From positions 1 through 35,545 of the forward strand of contig NZ_AUUA01000023.1 of assembly GCF_000439085.1 (NCBI RefSeq): a stretch of 35,545 bases of DNA, read 5' to 3'. Position 1 is the first letter of the stretch. Each line of letters opens with the position of its first letter. A program made the translations under genes and the position numbers. The stretch comes from Leminorella grimontii ATCC 33999 = DSM 5078. Its GTDB lineage: Bacteria; Pseudomonadota; Gammaproteobacteria; Enterobacterales; Enterobacteriaceae. Below the pieces are notes generated by a model. It did not search any database. It was not told the origin of the DNA and worked only from the letters and a program-made list of their open reading frames with translations. Shown here in pieces: positions 8,384 through 15,677 of this stretch.

Positions 8384-9336
8384 GCAGCGCTTTCCACTTT
8401 GACTCTCTGGTCTGGGACTGGCCGATCGCCATTTACCTGTTTCTGATAGGCATTTCTGCGGGGATGGTGACCATCGCCATTTTCCTTAAGCGCAGGATCC
8501 TGGGTAATGAAGCCAGCCGCGACGGCGTTATTAAGGCTACGGCGATTATCGCGCCGCTGACCATTATCGTCGGTCTGACCATTTTGATTTTCCACCTGAC
8601 CAAGCCATGGACCTTCTGGTACCTGATGATCTTCTACAGCCCGACCTCCGTTATGTCGATGGGCGTTATGCTGTTCCAGGTCTATATGGTCGTGCTGATT
8701 GTCTGGCTGGCCGTGCTGTTTCGTGAAGAGATCCGTCAATTTACCCAAACCCGTCTGACGGCGTTTAGCTGGGTGAACGGCATTATCGCTTCGCTGGCGC
8801 GGCTTGAGAAGGTGCTGGAGCCGCTGATGGTGCTTTTGGCGGTGCTGCTGGGAGTCTATACCGGCTTTCTGCTGTCGGCGCTGAAAACCTATCCCATGTT
8901 GAACAACCCGGTTCTGCCCGTTCTGTTCTTGTTCTCGGGCGTGTCGTCCGGCGCGGCGGCGGCGGTGCTGTTTGGCGTAACCTGGTTTAAGCAGCCGACG
9001 GACAGCCCCTCCATTCACTTTGTCCATCAGATCGAAAAACCGGTTGTACTGTTCGAACTGCTGCTGCTGTTTGCGCTGTTCGTCGGCCTGTTCTTCGGCG
9101 GCGGCCAGAAAGAGGTCGCTGCAGTTGCGGCTATTGGCGGCGGATTCTGGTCCAACGTCTTCTGGTTTGGCATTATCGGCCTTGGCATTTTGCTGCCGCT
9201 GATTATGGGCGCCGTGTGCAGCCATCGCGTTCAGCACAGCAAGGGCTATCTCGTGACGGTTGCCTGCATGGGGCTTTGTGGTGTACTTATGTTGAGATTC
9301 TTCATCCTGTACGCGGGCCAAATGACGGTAGCTTAA
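8380..9336 (+). CDS. nrfD: Nitrite reductase membrane quinol dehydrogenase subunit NrfD
   Basis: A 318-residue polytopic inner-membrane protein of the NrfD/PsrC family, the same length as in E. coli. About eight hydrophobic segments can be read, beginning with the SLVWDWPIAIYLFLIGISAG segment typical of the family. It oxidises menaquinol and hands electrons to NrfC. It begins within the nrfC stop codon (ATGA overlap) and is followed after 25 bp by nrfE with its own AAGGGA ribosome site. Confidence 0.95.
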   Translation: MSSAFHFDSLVWDWPIAIYLFLIGISAGMVTIAIFLKRRILGNEASRDGVIKATAIIAPLTIIVGLTILIFHLTKPWTFWYLMIFYSPTSVMSMGVMLFQVYMVVLIVWLAVLFREEIRQFTQTRLTAFSWVNGIIASLARLEKVLEPLMVLLAVLLGVYTGFLLSALKTYPMLNNPVLPVLFLFSGVSSGAAAAVLFGVTWFKQPTDSPSIHFVHQIEKPVVLFELLLLFALFVGLFFGGGQKEVAAVAAIGGGFWSNVFWFGIIGLGILLPLIMGAVCSHRVQHSKGYLVTVACMGLCGVLMLRFFILYAGQMTVA

Positions 9337-9361
9337 TGAGCGTAAAAGAAAAGGGAACGGC

Positions 9362-11266
9362 ATGATTCCAGAACTGGGTCTGCTGTCCCTACTGGGCGCA
9401 CTGGCGCTCTCACTTCTGTTAAGTATTGTACCGCCGGTGGGCCTGTTCTGCCGGCGGTCGTTACTCACTCGCTACGGTGCGCCGTTAAGCTACGGCGCAT
9501 GTTTATTTATCACGCTTTCCATTGCGCTTTTGGGCTATAGCTTTGCCACCGACGATTTCTCGGTCATGTACGTCGCTCAGCATTCAAATTCTCAGCTGCC
9601 GGTCTTTTTTAAGGTTGCGGCGGTGTGGGGAGGCCACGAAGGCTCCATGCTGTTCTGGCTGTTCTCGCTTTCCGTTTGGACTGCGCTATTAGCGGCATTT
9701 AGTCGCCGTATGGACCCGCAGGTCAGCGCGGCGGCGCTGGCGGTGCTCGGCCTTATCATGGTGGGGTTCTGCCTGTTTATCCTGTTTCTTTCCAACCCGT
9801 TTGAGCGCGCCTTTTCTTCAACGATGGCCGCACCGATGGAAGGGCGAGACCTTAACCCGATGCTGCAGGACGTCGGCCTGATTTTTCACCCACCGCTGCT
9901 CTATTTAGGCTACGTTGGCTTTGCCGTTAACTTTGCGCTGGCGATTGCCGCGCTGGCGAGCGGTAAAATGGACGCCGCCGTCGCCCACTGGAGCCGACCT
10001 TGGGCGCTGGCCGCGTGGATTTGCCTGACCGGCGGCATTATTCTTGGTTCGTGGTGGGCCTACTATGAGTTAGGCTGGGGCGGCTGGTGGTTCTGGGATC
10101 CGGTAGAAAACGCTTCGCTGATGCCGTGGCTTTTAGGCACCGCGCTGTTGCACTCGCTGATAGTGACGGAACGACGGGGCGCGTTCAGCCACTGGAGTCT
10201 GCTGCTTTCCATCTTCACTTTTGCGCTCAGCCTGCTGGGCACTTTCATCGTTCGCTCCGGCGTTTTGACCTCCGTGCACGCTTTTGCCGTTGACCCCGAT
10301 CGCGGCATCATGCTGCTTCTTCTGTTGGGCCTGGCCGTGATGGGCGCGTTGACGCTGTTTGCGCTAAGAGCCAATACCCAGCCTTCCGCCGCGCGCTTCG
10401 GGCTTTTGTCGAGAGAGACAATGCTGTTGGCGGCCAACGTGCTGCTGAGCGTTGCGACGCTGATTGTGCTTATCGGCACCTTTTATCCGATGCTGTTTAC
10501 CGCATTCGGATTGGGTTCTATTTCCGTCGGCGCGCCTTATTTCAACGCCACCTTTGTTCCGCCCGCGCTGCTGGCCCTGTCCGTTATGGGGATCTCTGCG
10601 CTAAGCCGCTGGAAAAGCATGGGAGCGGGTACAGGAAGGCGTCTGGCCGTTTTAGCTCTGTTAGCCGCCGCGGTCGGCGTTGGCGGCGCGCTGCTGTTTG
10701 ACCGGTTTTACCCGATGGTCGCTCTGTCGCTTGCGCTCGCCGCGTGGGTTTGCCTGAGCAACCTGTCGATGGTTCGCCGACTGTCCTTGAGGCGGTGCGG
10801 CGTTTGGCTGGCGCACTGTGGCGTTGCCGTCACCACGGTGGGCATTGTGATTTCCAGCTATTACTCCATCGAGACGGGGGTGAAAATGGCCCAAGGCAGT
10901 GAGGCGAGGCTTGGCGACTACCGCTTTAACTATCAGGAAACTCGCCTGCTAGTGGGGCCGAACTATACGTCGGAACAGGCGGTGATTTCGGTGACAAAAG
11001 CGGACAAGAACGTGGCGACGCTTATGCCTGAACGGCGTCACTATACGGTAAGAACCATGTTGATGAGCGAGCCGGGCATTTCCTGGGGAATTTTCGGCGA
11101 CGTGTACGCGATTATGGGGGAGAAGGTGGATCGGGACAGCTACGCGCTGCGTTTTCACTATAAGCCCTTTATCCGCTGGGTGTGGGGCGGCGGCCTTTTG
11201 ATGATGCTAGGCGGCATTTTGCTGCTTGCCGGCCGGATACGCTCGCGAAAAGAGGTGACGTCATGA
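9362..11266 (+). CDS. nrfE: Heme lyase subunit NrfE (CcmF family)
   Basis: A large inner-membrane protein of the CcmF family that brings heme to the NrfA CWSCK motif. It has many transmembrane segments and the tryptophan-rich heme-handling WWD motif (GWGGWWFWDPVENASLMPW) at about residues 238-256. Other CcmF features are GGHEGSMLFWL near residue 90, FHPPLLYLGYVGFAV near 176 and a periplasmic C-terminal domain before the last helix. At 634 residues it is close to full CcmF (about 650) and longer than the about 550-residue E. coli NrfE. The stop overlaps the next start by ATGA. Confidence 0.94.
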   Translation: MIPELGLLSLLGALALSLLLSIVPPVGLFCRRSLLTRYGAPLSYGACLFITLSIALLGYSFATDDFSVMYVAQHSNSQLPVFFKVAAVWGGHEGSMLFWLFSLSVWTALLAAFSRRMDPQVSAAALAVLGLIMVGFCLFILFLSNPFERAFSSTMAAPMEGRDLNPMLQDVGLIFHPPLLYLGYVGFAVNFALAIAALASGKMDAAVAHWSRPWALAAWICLTGGIILGSWWAYYELGWGGWWFWDPVENASLMPWLLGTALLHSLIVTERRGAFSHWSLLLSIFTFALSLLGTFIVRSGVLTSVHAFAVDPDRGIMLLLLLGLAVMGALTLFALRANTQPSAARFGLLSRETMLLAANVLLSVATLIVLIGTFYPMLFTAFGLGSISVGAPYFNATFVPPALLALSVMGISALSRWKSMGAGTGRRLAVLALLAAAVGVGGALLFDRFYPMVALSLALAAWVCLSNLSMVRRLSLRRCGVWLAHCGVAVTTVGIVISSYYSIETGVKMAQGSEARLGDYRFNYQETRLLVGPNYTSEQAVISVTKADKNVATLMPERRHYTVRTMLMSEPGISWGIFGDVYAIMGEKVDRDSYALRFHYKPFIRWVWGGGLLMMLGGILLLAGRIRSRKEVTS

Positions 11267-11808
11267 CGCGCCTGAAGCTGTTTATTCCTCTATTACTGGT
11301 CGCCGCTTTGGGCATCGCGCTCCTGTTTGGCCTGCGTCAGGATCCCCATCAGCTCGGATTGACCCAGCAGGATAAGCCGATGCCGACCTTTGCGGCAGAC
11401 GACCTGCTGCTACGCAACCGGACATTTTCCGAACGGGACTTTCAGGGGCACATTACGGTGCTCAACGTTTGGGCCAGCTGGTGCCCTTCCTGTAAGTCAG
11501 AGTTTTCGTTTTTAAGCAAGCTGGGGCAGCGGACGGAGTTCAAGCTCTACGGCCTCAACTATCGCGATACCCGTAGCGCGGCAGTCAAGATGCTTAACGA
11601 GCTGGGCAATCCCTACTTCCGCTCGATTTACGATCCCGAGGGCAAGCTTGCGATGGAGCTCGGCGTTTACGGCACGCCGGAAACCTATCTTATCGACGCC
11701 CGGGGCGCGATCCGCTACCGCTATTCTGGTGAATTAAACGCCGAGGTTTGGAAAGTGGAGTTCGAGCCGAAAATCGGTTCGCTGATGAAGGGGGAGCCGC
11801 TGCCATGA
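11263..11808 (+). CDS. DsbE/CcmG-family thioredoxin in the nrf operon
   Basis: A 181-residue membrane-anchored periplasmic thiol reductant. I take the ATG at 11263 because it overlaps the nrfE stop by ATGA and starts a good anchor (MTRLKLFIPLLLVAALGIALLF cut across residues 1-22). The thioredoxin domain has the WASWCPSCKSE active site near residues 72-82 and the cis-proline GVYGTPETYLID segment, both typical of CcmG/DsbE. Such proteins keep apocytochrome CXXC(K/H) cysteines reduced for heme attachment. E. coli K-12 nrf lacks this gene, using CcmG; from memory, Pasteurellaceae nrf clusters carry one. It is presumably dedicated to NrfA/NrfB maturation. Confidence 0.92.
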   Translation: MTRLKLFIPLLLVAALGIALLFGLRQDPHQLGLTQQDKPMPTFAADDLLLRNRTFSERDFQGHITVLNVWASWCPSCKSEFSFLSKLGQRTEFKLYGLNYRDTRSAAVKMLNELGNPYFRSIYDPEGKLAMELGVYGTPETYLIDARGAIRYRYSGELNAEVWKVEFEPKIGSLMKGEPLP

Positions 11809-12260
11809 TTCGCTGCTGGCGCCTGTTGCTGCTGCTGTGCTTCGCGCTGCCTCTACGGGCTGAGATTGTCGATACCTGGCAGTTTAAAACGCCGGAAAAC
11901 CAGGAGCGGGCCGTGACGCTCGCCAAGCAGCTGCGCTGCCCGCAGTGTCAGAATCAGAATTTGGTGGAGTCCACTTCGCCGATAGCCCGCGATCTGCGCC
12001 TTGAGGTTTATCGCATGGTGGACGAAGGTAAATCGAACGATGAGATCGTGAGCGTGATGACCAGCCGATTTGGCGATTTTGTCCTGTATAAGCCGCGCTT
12101 TGGCGTGCAGACGGCCCTGCTGTGGCTCAGCCCGCTCGTGCTGCTGCTTTTCGCCGCAGTGGCGGCATGGCGCTACGTTCGTCGCCGGGCTCAACCTTTG
12201 CCCGAAATGAGCGACGAACAGCGCCGTAAGCTTGAACAACTGTTGGAGAAAAAGCGGTGA
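11805..12260 (+). CDS. nrfF: Heme lyase subunit NrfF (CcmH family)
   Basis: A 151-residue protein with an N-terminal signal/anchor, the CcmH-type redox motif LRCPQCQNQNLVES near residues 45-58, and a C-terminal membrane helix (ALLWLSPLVLLLFAAVAAW) with a basic tail. It helps present the NrfA apocytochrome cysteines to NrfE. E. coli NrfF is about 127 residues. The ATG overlaps the stop of the DsbE-like gene, and its stop overlaps the nrfG GTG start, so the maturation genes are tightly coupled. Confidence 0.93.
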   Translation: MIRCWRLLLLLCFALPLRAEIVDTWQFKTPENQERAVTLAKQLRCPQCQNQNLVESTSPIARDLRLEVYRMVDEGKSNDEIVSVMTSRFGDFVLYKPRFGVQTALLWLSPLVLLLFAAVAAWRYVRRRAQPLPEMSDEQRRKLEQLLEKKR

Positions 12261-13102
12261 CGGCATTTTGGATTGGTAGCGGCATTCTGGCTCTGCTGGC
12301 GATAGCTATCGTCTGGCTGCCGTTTTGTCGCGCCGGGAAAGCGCCGCCGCAGACGCTGCGCGAGCAGGTTAACGTTGCGCTGTACCGCCAGGAGTCCGCC
12401 CTGGCCGAAAGGCTGTTTGGTTGCGAGGAAAGCGAGCGCCGTCAGGCCGAAGCGTTAAAGGAAGAGCTGGCGCTGAGTCTGTTGCAAAACGCGCAGGACG
12501 CCCCGGCTTCAGCGATGGACGGCAAGCGTTCGACGCTTCTGACGCCGGTGCTGATGACGGTATTTACGCTGGTGCTAACGATAGGCGGCTACGTAGCGTA
12601 CGGCCAGTATTCGTCGTCCGCCGAGTTTGTGCGTCAGGGGGGCAACGCGCTGTTTGAGGGTATGAGCGAAGAGCAGATGCAGGACAAGGTGGTCGCCGAG
12701 CTGATGCAGCGCATTCGCACGTCGCCCAACGACAGCGAGTCCTGGTTCTTGCTCGGCCAACGTTATCTGAACAGCAATGCGTTTGAAAACGCGCTGGTCG
12801 CTTTCGACAGAGTGGCCAAAATTCGCGGCGACGACGCCGAAGTCCTAACGGCCAAAGCGACTACGCTCTACTATCAGGCTGGCCAGCGCATGACGCCGCA
12901 GGCCGAATTGCTGATTCAGCGAGCGCTGGCGCTCGACCCTAATCAAATTACCGCACTCATGCTTTTAGCCTCCGATCGCTTCCTCAACGCCCAATATCAA
13001 CAGGCGATCGACATCTGGCAGCGGCTGCTTGACAGCGAGGATCCCCGCGTCGATCGCGCCAGGCTGATTGAGGCCATCAACATGGCGCGGATGATGAAAT
13101 AA
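12257..13102 (+). CDS. nrfG: Heme lyase TPR subunit NrfG (CcmI-like)
   Basis: A 281-residue protein starting at GTG (12257), overlapping nrfF by four bases. Two membrane helices are visible, near residues 4-22 and 94-114, joined by a cytoplasmic helical stretch. A TPR domain follows from about residue 130 (SWFLLGQRYLNSNAFENALVAFDRVAK is the first clear repeat). This is the CcmI/CcmH-C layout; E. coli NrfG (about 198) lacks part of the N-terminal half. NrfG binds the C-terminus of apo-NrfA for attachment of the CWSCK heme. Last gene of the operon; no strong terminator follows. Confidence 0.93.
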   Translation: MTAFWIGSGILALLAIAIVWLPFCRAGKAPPQTLREQVNVALYRQESALAERLFGCEESERRQAEALKEELALSLLQNAQDAPASAMDGKRSTLLTPVLMTVFTLVLTIGGYVAYGQYSSSAEFVRQGGNALFEGMSEEQMQDKVVAELMQRIRTSPNDSESWFLLGQRYLNSNAFENALVAFDRVAKIRGDDAEVLTAKATTLYYQAGQRMTPQAELLIQRALALDPNQITALMLLASDRFLNAQYQQAIDIWQRLLDSEDPRVDRARLIEAINMARMMK

Positions 13103-13258
13103 TGGGCTGTTAAATTTTTATTAACCCTGATAGGCTGTGCCCGCTGCCGCCGCTTTTTCTACATTTGAAAAGCCTTTATGCGTAAATCACGCTGGTGGCG
13201 ATTGGGGCGTCGTTACATACTTGCCCCGTTTGTAATCAAGACTAAAGGGAGAGGCGTT

Positions 13259-13528
13259 ATGAAATGCCATCGCGTCAATGAACTTATTGAACTGATTCAC
13301 CCGGCGTGGCAGAAAGACCCGGATCTGAATCTGGTTCAATTTCTGCAAAAGCTGGCTGACGAAGCCGGATATAAAGGGCCGCTTGGCGAGCTGACGGACG
13401 ACGTGTTGATCTATCATCTCAAGATGCGTGATTCATCCAGCACTGACGCTATTCCCGGTCTGAAAAAGGACTACGAAGAAGATTTCAAAACCGCGCTGTT
13501 GCGCGCCCGCGGCATCCTGAAAGACTAG
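13259..13528 (+). CDS. yihD: Small conserved protein YihD (DUF1040)
   Basis: An 89-residue cytoplasmic protein nearly collinear with E. coli Yih[58 protein letters not shown]. The ATG at 13259 is chosen for this match and for the AAAGGGAGAGG ribosome site; the frame is open further upstream. Function is unknown. It heads the yihD-srkA-dsbA group conserved in enterics. Confidence 0.95.
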   Translation: MKCHRVNELIELIHPAWQKDPDLNLVQFLQKLADEAGYKGPLGELTDDVLIYHLKMRDSSSTDAIPGLKKDYEEDFKTALLRARGILKD

Positions 13529-13570
13529 CCTGAACGGATATAGATTAACGCGATGTGTAGTGGATCAACC

Positions 13571-14551
13571 ATGCCGGCCTTCAATTTTCAATCCCTGCTG
13601 CCGGACGCTATTTTAGACGCGCTGTTTGACGTAGGGCTGCGGGTAGACTCCGGCCTGACGGCGCTAAACAGCTATGAAAACCGCGTTTATCAATTTATGG
13701 ACGAAGAGCGACGCCGCTTCGTCGTGAAGTTCTACCGTCCCCAGCGCTGGAGTGAAGCGCAGATTCAGGAAGAGCATGACTTTGCTTTGGAGCTTGCAAA
13801 CGACGAAATCCCGGTCGTTGCGCCGCTCTCGCTTGATGGGCGCACGTTGCACCAACACCAGGGCTATTTATTCGCCGTGTTCCCAAGCGTCGGCGGTCGT
13901 CAGTTTGAAGTGGATAACCTCGACCATCTTGAGTGGGTGGCCCGCTTTTTAGGGCGCATTCATAAGGTGGGCGAAAGCGGCAGCTTTGCTCATCGCCCCA
14001 CGTTTGGGCTGGACGAATATCTTTACCAACCTCGGGAAACGCTGGCGGAAAGCGCGCTGGTGCCAAATGCCGTAAGGGCAGACTTTCTGTCCGCACTCGA
14101 CTGCCTGATTCAGGCCGTTGAGTCTCACTGGCACATAGACTGGGCGCCGTGCCGACTGCACGGGGATTGCCACCCCGGCAATATTTTGTGGAGAGACGGG
14201 CCAACGTTCGTTGATTTAGACGACGCGCGCAACGGCCCGAAAATACAGGACGTTTGGATGCTCTTACAGGGAGAGGAACGAGACAGGCTAATGCAGCTGG
14301 ACTTGATTGCCGAATCCTACGGCGAGTTCGCCGATTTCCCTGTAGAAGAGCTTGCGTTAATCGAGCCGCTGCGCGGTATGCGGATGGTGCACTACCTGGC
14401 CTGGGTTGTGCGCCGTTGGAACGATCCCGCATTTCCGAAAAGCTTTCCCTGGATAGCCGACGTCGATTTTTGGCAGACGCAGCCGGCGGCCCTGTTTGAA
14501 CAAGTTAAACGCTTAGAGGCTCCGCCGCTGCGGCTGGCGCCGATGTACTGA
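13571..14551 (+). CDS. srkA: Stress response kinase SrkA (YihE/RdoA)
   Basis: A Ser/Thr kinase of the aminoglycoside-phosphotransferase/choline-kinase fold that protects against stress-induced death and is Cpx-linked in E. coli. The ATP-binding half shows NSYENRVYQFMDEERRRFVVKFYRP. The catalytic loop is HGDCHPGNILW and the metal-binding motif FVDLDDA. The C-terminus ends LAPMY as in E. coli. Two in-frame ATGs (13553 and 13571) are possible; 13571 gives 326 residues and best fits the E. coli start (328). It precedes dsbA by 23 bp and is probably co-transcribed with it. Confidence 0.95.
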   Translation: MPAFNFQSLLPDAILDALFDVGLRVDSGLTALNSYENRVYQFMDEERRRFVVKFYRPQRWSEAQIQEEHDFALELANDEIPVVAPLSLDGRTLHQHQGYLFAVFPSVGGRQFEVDNLDHLEWVARFLGRIHKVGESGSFAHRPTFGLDEYLYQPRETLAESALVPNAVRADFLSALDCLIQAVESHWHIDWAPCRLHGDCHPGNILWRDGPTFVDLDDARNGPKIQDVWMLLQGEERDRLMQLDLIAESYGEFADFPVEELALIEPLRGMRMVHYLAWVVRRWNDPAFPKSFPWIADVDFWQTQPAALFEQVKRLEAPPLRLAPMY

Positions 14552-14574
14552 TTTTTTTGTCACGGAGTGTTGTT

Positions 14575-15246
14575 ATGAAAAAGATGGTTTACGCTGCGAT
14601 TGCCGCAGGTGCGTTTTTAATGCTGTCCAATCCTATTATTACGGCAAGCGCGGCGGAAACGTCAGCGGCCGCTACCGCCAACTACAAAGACGGTAAGCAG
14701 TACACCACGCTTTCCCGCTCTGCGACCGAAGAACCGGAGGTGATGGAATTTTTCTCTTTCTTCTGTCCGCACTGCTATGACTTCGAAAACGTCTACCATA
14801 TGACGAACGTGTTTAAAAAGCAGCTGCCGCCTAACGGCAAGATGGTTAAGTACCACGTGGACTTCATGGGCGGCGAGTTGGGCTCTCAGCTGACGCAGGC
14901 CTGGTCTGTCGCCATCATGCTGAACGTTCAGGATAAAGTGGCTCCGCTGCTGTTTAACGGTATTCAAAAGACGCGCGCTATCCAAAACCTTGACGGAATT
15001 CGTCAGGCGTTTATTGAAGCCGGCGTTTCCGCACAGGATTTCGACAGCGCTTGGAACAGCTTCGTCGTTAAGTCTCTGACGCTGCGTCAGCGCAAGATGG
15101 CGGAAGAAGTGGAGCTTAGAAGCGTGCCTTCCGTCGTCGTGAACGGCAAGTATATGGTGAAGACCGACGGTCTGGATGCAGATTCGGTTGATAGCTTCAT
15201 CAGTGAATACGGCAACGTCGTAAAGTTCCTGCTTAATAAGAAGTAA
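14575..15246 (+). CDS. dsbA: Periplasmic thiol:disulfide oxidoreductase DsbA
   Basis: The main periplasmic disulfide donor. The ATG at 14575 follows ACGGAG and begins a signal peptide that ends about residue 25 (TASA). The thioredoxin fold is interrupted by a helical domain as usual; the active site is FFCPHCYDFE and the cis-proline segment is RSVPSVVVNG. The length is 223 residues, against 208 for E. coli DsbA with its signal; the extra residues are mainly N-terminal. The CPHC motif separates it from DsbL (CAFC), the specialised partner of AssT elsewhere. The next gene is assT, whose product needs a disulfide. Confidence 0.96.
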   Translation: MKKMVYAAIAAGAFLMLSNPIITASAAETSAAATANYKDGKQYTTLSRSATEEPEVMEFFSFFCPHCYDFENVYHMTNVFKKQLPPNGKMVKYHVDFMGGELGSQLTQAWSVAIMLNVQDKVAPLLFNGIQKTRAIQNLDGIRQAFIEAGVSAQDFDSAWNSFVVKSLTLRQRKMAEEVELRSVPSVVVNGKYMVKTDGLDADSVDSFISEYGNVVKFLLNKK

Positions 15247-15263
15247 TGTCGTATTTATTGATA

Positions 15264-15292
15264 AAGCCTCGCTGAATAAGCGGGGCTTTTTT
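15264..15292 (+). terminator. dsbA terminator
   Basis: A 10-bp stem AAGCCTCGCT / AGCGGGGCTT with one wobble and a GAATA loop is followed by six Ts, 18 bp after the dsbA stop. Confidence 0.9.
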
Positions 15293-15478
15293 AATAGCAT
15301 TTTTTGTATATTTTTGGGCTGTGGCCCATCGGTATATATATTATTCATCCACTTTTACTTTCCATTTAATGAATAATCATATTTCACATTAAGGAATAAA
15401 TGGAAAGTATTTCCTCGCGACTTACTTGAAATATTCAATATCTCGCAATGTTTTTAATTGATTGTATTTTATGAATAA

Positions 15479-15497
15479 ATTCTGATTTTATCAGAAT
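15479..15497. promoter_or_regulatory. Perfect inverted repeat, candidate operator
   Basis: ATTCTGA-TTTTA-TCAGAAT: 7-bp arms perfectly complementary, five-base spacer, about 180 bp upstream of assT. It is not followed by a T-run, so a protein-binding site is more likely than a terminator. The binding factor is unknown. Confidence 0.45.
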
Positions 15498-15532
15498 GGA
15501 TATATTTTAAAGTATTAGTAAATGTTTCTAAA

Positions 15533-15548
15533 TGTGATGTGAATCATG
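15533..15548 (+). promoter_or_regulatory. CRP-like half-conserved site upstream of assT
   Basis: TGTGA-N6-TCATG: the left half matches the CRP consensus fully, the right half three of five. The flanking AAA also fits. Position is about 130 bp upstream of the start codon. Confidence 0.4.
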
Positions 15549-15677
15549 CAAAAGACCTTTTTATTAATTTAGATTACCTCCGAATTAAAAACATATTGCA
15601 ACGCTTTATTTTTCTTGGCTCGCTTCGCGCGTAGTCACTATTTATTTTTATTTTGCATTCAGCTAAAGGAGATAATC

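Larger units (their letters stand above)
15293..15677 (+). promoter_or_regulatory. AT-rich regulatory region upstream of assT
   Basis: About 385 bp without a gene, markedly AT-rich compared with both flanking genes. It contains the inverted repeat at 15479-15497 and a CRP-like site at 15533-15548. The ribosome site AAAGGAG (15665-15671) serves assT. No clear -35/-10 pair was identified. Confidence 0.55.

Noticed and set aside
14575-15246. DsbL, the AssT-specific oxidoreductase
   Set aside because: The active site is CPHC (DsbA), not CAFC (DsbL), and the gene is in the conserved srkA-dsbA position.
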